From NCBI GenBank assembly GCA_003567095.1, contig PXAQ01000184.1, forward strand, positions 1 through 10,104: 10,104 bases of DNA, read 5' to 3'. Origin of the DNA: Phycisphaerae bacterium. Its GTDB lineage: Bacteria; Planctomycetota; Phycisphaerae; Sedimentisphaerales; Anaerohalosphaeraceae. The notes below the pieces were generated by a model. That model was not told the DNA's origin. It did no database searches and worked only from the letters and a program-made list of their open reading frames with translations. The translations under genes and the position numbers were made by a program. This document shows positions 6,424 to 10,104 of this stretch, in pieces. Within the stretch, counting starts at the first letter, position 1, and the number at the start of each line of letters is the position of its first letter.

Positions 6424-7392
6424 TTAGGGTCGGGGGATGGCCTTCGGGCGTGTCAGGTCGATAAATCGGACACTGTCTTTCAGCGTGTTGTTGTTTTCGA
6501 TGTAAAACTGATACAGCGTCGTGAGCTTGTCCTTTTCGTTGGCCTCCATCTGACGGGCGGCCTGGCCCCAGGCAGCGCCCCAGTAGACCTGCGTGGAGCT
6601 GTCCTTGACGTTGAGCACCAGATGCGGACGGGCGCCGTTTCGCCGTCCGGCAAAGTTGGACACATCGACGGCGGCAATCTCGTCAAGTAGCGGTTTTTCG
6701 ATAGGCTCATCGACCTCGGCCATTCGCACATCCATCCGCCCCAGCACCCGCACCAGCTCCATCGCCGCCTTGATATCCTCGGCCAGCCAGACCGTCCCGG
6801 GCGATGGGACGGATCGCTGGGTAAACCCGACGACTTCGGGGATCGCGATCTGGGTTACCGGCAGCGCTTCAAAGACCACCATCTGCTCATCGACATAATA
6901 GCCCCGCCCGCCGTGGCGAATCCGAACAATCGGTCGGCGGTATTGGGCCCGCACCTCGATGTGCTGCGGTGTGGTCTGGACGTTTACGTCAACCATCCAG
7001 GCAATGGTCGCCAAAGGCGGGCCGACGGTCTGTGCGGCAGTGTCATCCAGCGGAAAACGACTGCCGCCGACGGTGTCGATGATGTGGTCCACCCAGGCCT
7101 GTCCGAGCCACCGGGGCGGATGGATCAGCTTCAGCGGGCCGGTGTGTGATTCGATCTGCGGCAGTGTCTGGATATACTGCTCGGCCACCATAAAGCCAGC
7201 CGTCAATCCCGCGATCAACACGGCAAAGCCGACAATGGTTAGTAACACCCGCATCAACGGACTGATGCGCGGGGCATTTTTGGTTTTTCGCTTTTTGGTT
7301 TTTCGCGCGGCGGGTTTGGTTTTCTTTTTGCCATCGCGCTTGCGAAAAGCGAACCAGCCTTTGTTTTTTTGTTTTTTTCTGCGTTTGGTCAC
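6424..7392 (-). CDS. ftsQ: FtsQ/DivIB-like cell division protein
   Basis: 322 residues from GTG at 7392, whose GTGA overlaps the TGA of ddl; AAGGA lies just upstream. An ATG 33 codons earlier (7491) is in frame but lies inside ddl and is less likely. The layout fits FtsQ: a basic cytoplasmic tail (1-45, about half Lys/Arg), one membrane helix (about 47-70), then an extracytoplasmic part. The family's beta-domain pattern is visible in VNVQTTPQHIEVRAQYRRPI (136-155) and GYYVDEQMVVF (164-174), and RFIDLTRPKAI (309-319) matches the usual FtsQ end strand. The POTRA region (about 75-135) is only weakly recognisable. FtsQ links early and late divisome proteins (FtsB/FtsL) at the septum. No ftsA or ftsZ follows; the next gene is convergent. 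Similarity to the family is modest but position after ddl supports it. Confidence 0.8.
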   Translation of the reverse strand: MTKRRKKQKNKGWFAFRKRDGKKKTKPAARKTKKRKTKNAPRISPLMRVLLTIVGFAVLIAGLTAGFMVAEQYIQTLPQIESHTGPLKLIHPPRWLGQAWVDHIIDTVGGSRFPLDDTAAQTVGPPLATIAWMVDVNVQTTPQHIEVRAQYRRPIVRIRHGGRGYYVDEQMVVFEALPVTQIAIPEVVGFTQRSVPSPGTVWLAEDIKAAMELVRVLGRMDVRMAEVDEPIEKPLLDEIAAVDVSNFAGRRNGARPHLVLNVKDSSTQVYWGAAWGQAARQMEANEKDKLTTLYQFYIENNNTLKDSVRFIDLTRPKAIPRP

Positions 7393-8396
7393 AGGTTTGT
7401 TTCCTTGTTCAGGTTTTGCATACGGTCCGTCGTTCTGCCGGATGCAGCGGCGTGGTGGTCGTTCCAGGCCGCCTGCACGATCCGGCGGCACAGCTCAGGA
7501 GTCGGGATGCCCGCTTTTCTAGCCGCCAGCGGCAGCAGCGAATGGCTGGTAAAGCCCGGCAGCGTGTTGATCTCCAGCACATAGGGCACGTTTTCGGCCG
7601 TCAGCATCAGATCGACCCGGCTCAGGTGCCGGCAACCCAGCGCCTCAAAGCAGTCCAGTGCGATCTGCTGGATGTGCCGCACCAACTGCGCATCGTCAAT
7701 CGTGTCAAACAAGAACTCGGTCGAGTCGGCGATATACTTGGCGTTGTAATCGTAAAAGGCCGCCGTGCTGCGGATCTCGATAATCGGCAGCGCTTCGCCG
7801 TTGACAATGCCGACGGTGACCTCACGGCCGGGGATGAATTGCTCGATCATACAGTCGCCGTAAGTCTGGAAACACGCCAGCGCGATCGCCGGGGCGGCTG
7901 CGACATCGTCGGGGATACTGATGCCGACGCTGCTGCCCTGACTGATCGGCTTGACCACGACGCGCTGGGCAAAGCCGTCAAGTTTGCGCTTCAGCGAGGC
8001 CTCGGTGTCGTCAGCAGTGACGACGATATGGCCCGGTACGGTGGCCCCGGCTTGGGCGAAGGCGGCTTTGCTGATAACTTTATCAAACGCGCGGCCACTG
8101 GCCCGGGCCCCGGCGCCGGTAAAGGTGAGCCCGCGCTGCTCAAGCAGGCTCTGGACGCCGCCATCCTCGCCGAAGGTGCCGTGCAGGGCCAGAAAAAACA
8201 CGTCGATTGAGTCGTCATCAAGAATCCGCGTATCGTCCGGCGTAATATCCGACAGCAGCGCCGTCATCCCGGCTTGCCGCAAGGCGCTAAAGACGGTCTG
8301 GCCGCTGTGCAGACTCACCTCGCGCTCGGGGCCGATTCCGCCTGCCAGAACGGCAACGTTCAGATCATTTATGTGTTTATCCTGTGTCTGTGGCAC
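7389..8396 (-). CDS. ddl: D-alanine-D-alanine ligase
   Basis: 335 residues from GTG at 8396, with GGGAT eight bases upstream. It forms D-Ala-D-Ala from two D-Ala with ATP in the cytoplasm, supplying MurF. All family signatures are present: GPEREVSLHSG (22-32, with E26 and S31), LHGTFGEDG (71-79), the omega-loop/ATP segment VVVKPISQGSSVGIS (146-160), EQFIPGREVTVGI (185-197), the AFYDYNAKY (213-221) tyrosine segment, and SRVDLML (259-265) with LEINTLPGFTSHS (274-286) for Mg and substrate. Length is typical (300-370). It is first in a two-gene unit with ftsQ, overlapping it by four bases. Unlike the ATP-grasp half of the fusion gene at 1-1761, it keeps every substrate-binding motif, so it is the probable housekeeping ligase. 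The Tyr in the loop suggests D-Ala rather than D-lactate as second substrate. Confidence 0.97.
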   Translation of the reverse strand: MPQTQDKHINDLNVAVLAGGIGPEREVSLHSGQTVFSALRQAGMTALLSDITPDDTRILDDDSIDVFFLALHGTFGEDGGVQSLLEQRGLTFTGAGARASGRAFDKVISKAAFAQAGATVPGHIVVTADDTEASLKRKLDGFAQRVVVKPISQGSSVGISIPDDVAAAPAIALACFQTYGDCMIEQFIPGREVTVGIVNGEALPIIEIRSTAAFYDYNAKYIADSTEFLFDTIDDAQLVRHIQQIALDCFEALGCRHLSRVDLMLTAENVPYVLEINTLPGFTSHSLLPLAARKAGIPTPELCRRIVQAAWNDHHAAASGRTTDRMQNLNKETNL

Positions 8397-8534
8397 GGTT
8401 CATCCCAATAGAGCTCAGCCATTCATCGCGTTATTTTTATATTGCTTTAAGCCGTTTTTCCAGTAATTTTTAGCCTGTGTGGCGTTATCAGTGCCCTTGA
8501 ATCTTGAATTATATCGGCAAAGGAGTCGTAAAGC

Positions 8535-9188
8535 GTGAGGATTGTGGTTTTGGCTGACATTCACGGGGATCTGCAGTCCCTGAAAAAGCTGGACCGGCCG
8601 CTGGGTCAGGCCGATGTGGTGCTGCTGGCCGGGGATATTACCAATTTCGGCGACGCCGGCAGAGCCGCCGAGATCGTGGAGCATATCCGCCGCCGTTGCG
8701 GGCGGGTGCTGGGGGTGCCGGGCAACTGCGATCCGCCGCCAGTGGACCGCTGGCTGACCGAGGCGGGCATCAATCTGCACGGCCGGGCGGTCAACATCGA
8801 TATGTGGTGGTTCATCGGGGTCGGCGGGGCGCTGTCCGGTACCGGAGGATATGCGAACGAATCAGGCGAGCAGTTGTTTGCCGAGGTATTGGAGAGGGCC
8901 TATTCGCAATGCGCCCGGACGGATCGGCTTGTGGTCGTCTCGCACCAACCGGCTTGGCAGACGGCGCTGGACGCGGTCGCGCCGGGTCGTTATGCCGGCA
9001 ACCGGGGCATCCGCGCATGTATCGATCGCACGCAGCCGAAACTGGCCGTCAGCGGTCATGTCCACGAAATTATCGGAACCGACCGGCTCGGATCGACCAC
9101 CTTGGTCAATCCCGGCCCGGCCAAACAGGGCCGCTGGGCACAAATCGATCTGAACGATGCCGATCCGGATGTCCGGCTGTTTCCCTGA
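8535..9188 (+). CDS. YfcE-like metallophosphoesterase
   Basis: 217 residues from GTG at 8535, with AAGGAG nine bases upstream. The calcineurin-like two-metal signature is complete: D8 and H10 (LADIHGD), D34 (LAGDITNFGD), N64 (PGNCD), H137 (VVSHQP) and H175/H177 (SGHVHE). The total length of about 220 and absence of a signal peptide or membrane helix fit small cytoplasmic phosphodiesterases/phosphatases of the YfcE/MJ0936 type. The natural substrate cannot be told from sequence. It is divergent from ddl (138-base gap) and ends nine bases from the convergent MlaE gene, so it is likely a single-gene unit. In the gap, TATAAT-like sequence (8508-8513) is present but no convincing -35 in either direction. 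Confidence 0.92.
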   Translation: MRIVVLADIHGDLQSLKKLDRPLGQADVVLLAGDITNFGDAGRAAEIVEHIRRRCGRVLGVPGNCDPPPVDRWLTEAGINLHGRAVNIDMWWFIGVGGALSGTGGYANESGEQLFAEVLERAYSQCARTDRLVVVSHQPAWQTALDAVAPGRYAGNRGIRACIDRTQPKLAVSGHVHEIIGTDRLGSTTLVNPGPAKQGRWAQIDLNDADPDVRLFP

Positions 9189-9197
9189 GCGAAGGCT

Positions 9198-10104
9198 TTA
9201 GATGCCCAGCGTGTGCAGCACTACCGCGAAAATGCCCTCCAGAACGACCAGCAGCACAATGGCGGTCACCACCGCGCGGGTGGTAGCAATGCCCACGGCA
9301 CCGGGGCCGCTTTGGGCCTGCAGGCCGCGAAGACAGCCGACCGCACCGATGACGCCGCCGGCAACCAACGCCTTAACCAGACCGACAGCGATGTCCGTCC
9401 CGGTCAGTGCATTCTGGACATGCGTCGTATAGGTAATTAACGGATAGCCCAGCGAAAGAATCACCAGTCCCGAACCGACCAGCCCCAGCACTACGGCGAT
9501 GACGGACAGCAGCGGCGTCATCAGCAGCGTCGCGGCCGTCCGCGGCAGCACCAGAAAGACCATCGGCTCAAGGTTCATCACCTTCAGGGCGTCCAGTTCA
9601 TTGTTGATTTTCATCGTTCCAAGCTCGGCGGCAAAAGACGAGCCCGTCCGGCCGGTGACAATAATCGCGGTGATAAACGGGCCCAGAACCCGCACCAGGG
9701 CAATGGCGACCAAGTCCGATACATACACTTCCACGCCGAACTGACGCAGCGGCATCGCCGAACTGAAGGCCATAATCAGTCCAAATAAAAAGCCCAGCAG
9801 ACCGGTAATGCCGACCGCGTTGGCCCCGGCCAGCTCACAGGTGCGGAAAAAATCGCCCACGCGAAAACGGCCGGGATGAAGTACTGTCGACAGCGTCGCC
9901 AGGCACAGGTGGCCGAAAAAGGCCACCATCGCGTAAAGATCGTCCAGCAGGGTCCAGACGGCATAGCCTACTTTCTCGATAGTGTTCAATACGACCGGCG
10001 GGGAGATATCCTGGCTCTCGGGCTGCTGGAGGTAGCGCTGTAGCAGAGCCGCCAGCGAATCGCTGAGGCGGTCAACCTCGACGGGAATGTCGTGTGTTTG
10101 GCCG
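9198..10104 (-). CDS. MlaE-family lipid ABC transporter permease with N-terminal extension, 5' end outside window
   Basis: 301 residues are visible up to the stop at 9198-9200. The frame is open without a stop from the window edge, so the TTG at 9989 is not the real start; at least 38 residues lie before it. The permease part shows the MlaE pattern: amphipathic N-terminal helix (NTIEKVGYAVWTLLDDLYAM), then a hydrophobic stretch with LGFLFGLIMAFSS, the RVLGPFITAIIVTGRTGSSF segment and the coupling-helix region AAELGTMKINNELDALKVMN, followed by four or so further hydrophobic helices. MlaE works in the inner membrane with an MlaF-type ATPase and an MCE substrate-binding protein to move phospholipids to or from the outer membrane. 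The upstream residues, including DRLSDSLAALLQRYL, look like the end of a STAS (MlaB-like) domain, a known fused form, but only its tail is seen. The partner genes would lie outside the window. Confidence 0.93.
   Translation of the reverse strand, partial: GQTHDIPVEVDRLSDSLAALLQRYLQQPESQDISPPVVLNTIEKVGYAVWTLLDDLYAMVAFFGHLCLATLSTVLHPGRFRVGDFFRTCELAGANAVGITGLLGFLFGLIMAFSSAMPLRQFGVEVYVSDLVAIALVRVLGPFITAIIVTGRTGSSFAAELGTMKINNELDALKVMNLEPMVFLVLPRTAATLLMTPLLSVIAVVLGLVGSGLVILSLGYPLITYTTHVQNALTGTDIAVGLVKALVAGGVIGAVGCLRGLQAQSGPGAVGIATTRAVVTAIVLLVVLEGIFAVVLHTLGI

Noticed and set aside
7393..7491. ATG at 7491 as the start of ftsQ
   Set aside because: It lies 33 codons inside ddl. The GTG at 7392, with a GTGA overlap and AAGGA upstream, fits translational coupling better.
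7416..8210. Plus-strand open frame of 264 codons opposite ddl
   Set aside because: It mirrors the conserved ddl frame and resembles no protein family.
8508..8513. TATAAT on the minus strand between ddl and the phosphoesterase, as a ddl promoter
   Set aside because: No acceptable -35 hexamer lies 16-18 bases upstream in either direction, so I did not call it a promoter.
8696..9286. Plus-strand frame of 196 codons overlapping the phosphoesterase
   Set aside because: It is a frame shadow of the phosphoesterase, which retains all metal-binding residues.

Overview
The window looks like part of a Gram-negative bacterial chromosome. The evidence is an MlaE-type lipid permease, an FtsQ/DivIB-like division protein, a secreted SurA-like helical protein and dispersed palindromic repeats. 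The genes are short isolated units in changing orientations, with two YkgJ-type Cys-cluster proteins, which would suit a Planctomycetota (Phycisphaerae-like) genome. That lineage is an inference and no marker gene here proves it. Most genes are GC-rich. The stretch at about 2.5-3.5 kb is clearly AT-richer.

Layout. 1-1761 (minus): 5' part of a large fusion gene joining a D-Ala-D-Ala-ligase-like ATP-grasp ligase to a DmpA/P1 (S58) self-cleaving aminopeptidase. The window ends just after its predicted autoproteolysis site. It has a good sigma70-like promoter at 1873-1901. 1762-2542: non-coding apart from that promoter, a leader hairpin and a decayed IS transposase N-terminus (about 1982-2370). 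I see nothing in 2371-2542. 2543-3385 (minus): secreted SurA-N-like protein without a PPIase domain. 3473-3508: REP-like hairpin touching the next stop codon. 3507-5108 (minus): shikimate kinase-chorismate synthase fusion, with its own promoter. 5345-6248 (plus): two overlapping Cys-cluster genes. 6254-6410: MITE-like palindrome. 7392-6424 and 8396-7389 (minus): ddl-ftsQ with a 4-base GTGA overlap. 8535-9188 (plus): YfcE-like phosphoesterase. 9198-10104 (minus): MlaE permease with an N-terminal extension entering from beyond the window, probably a STAS domain.

How they fit together. Ddl makes the D-Ala-D-Ala end of the peptidoglycan stem peptide and FtsQ scaffolds septal wall synthesis, so their coupled expression is a remnant of the division/cell-wall cluster. 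AroK-AroC covers steps 5 and 7 of the shikimate pathway. MlaE belongs to outer-membrane lipid transport. The ligase-peptidase fusion is the most unusual item: bond-forming and bond-cleaving activities on small peptides appear to be encoded in one polypeptide.
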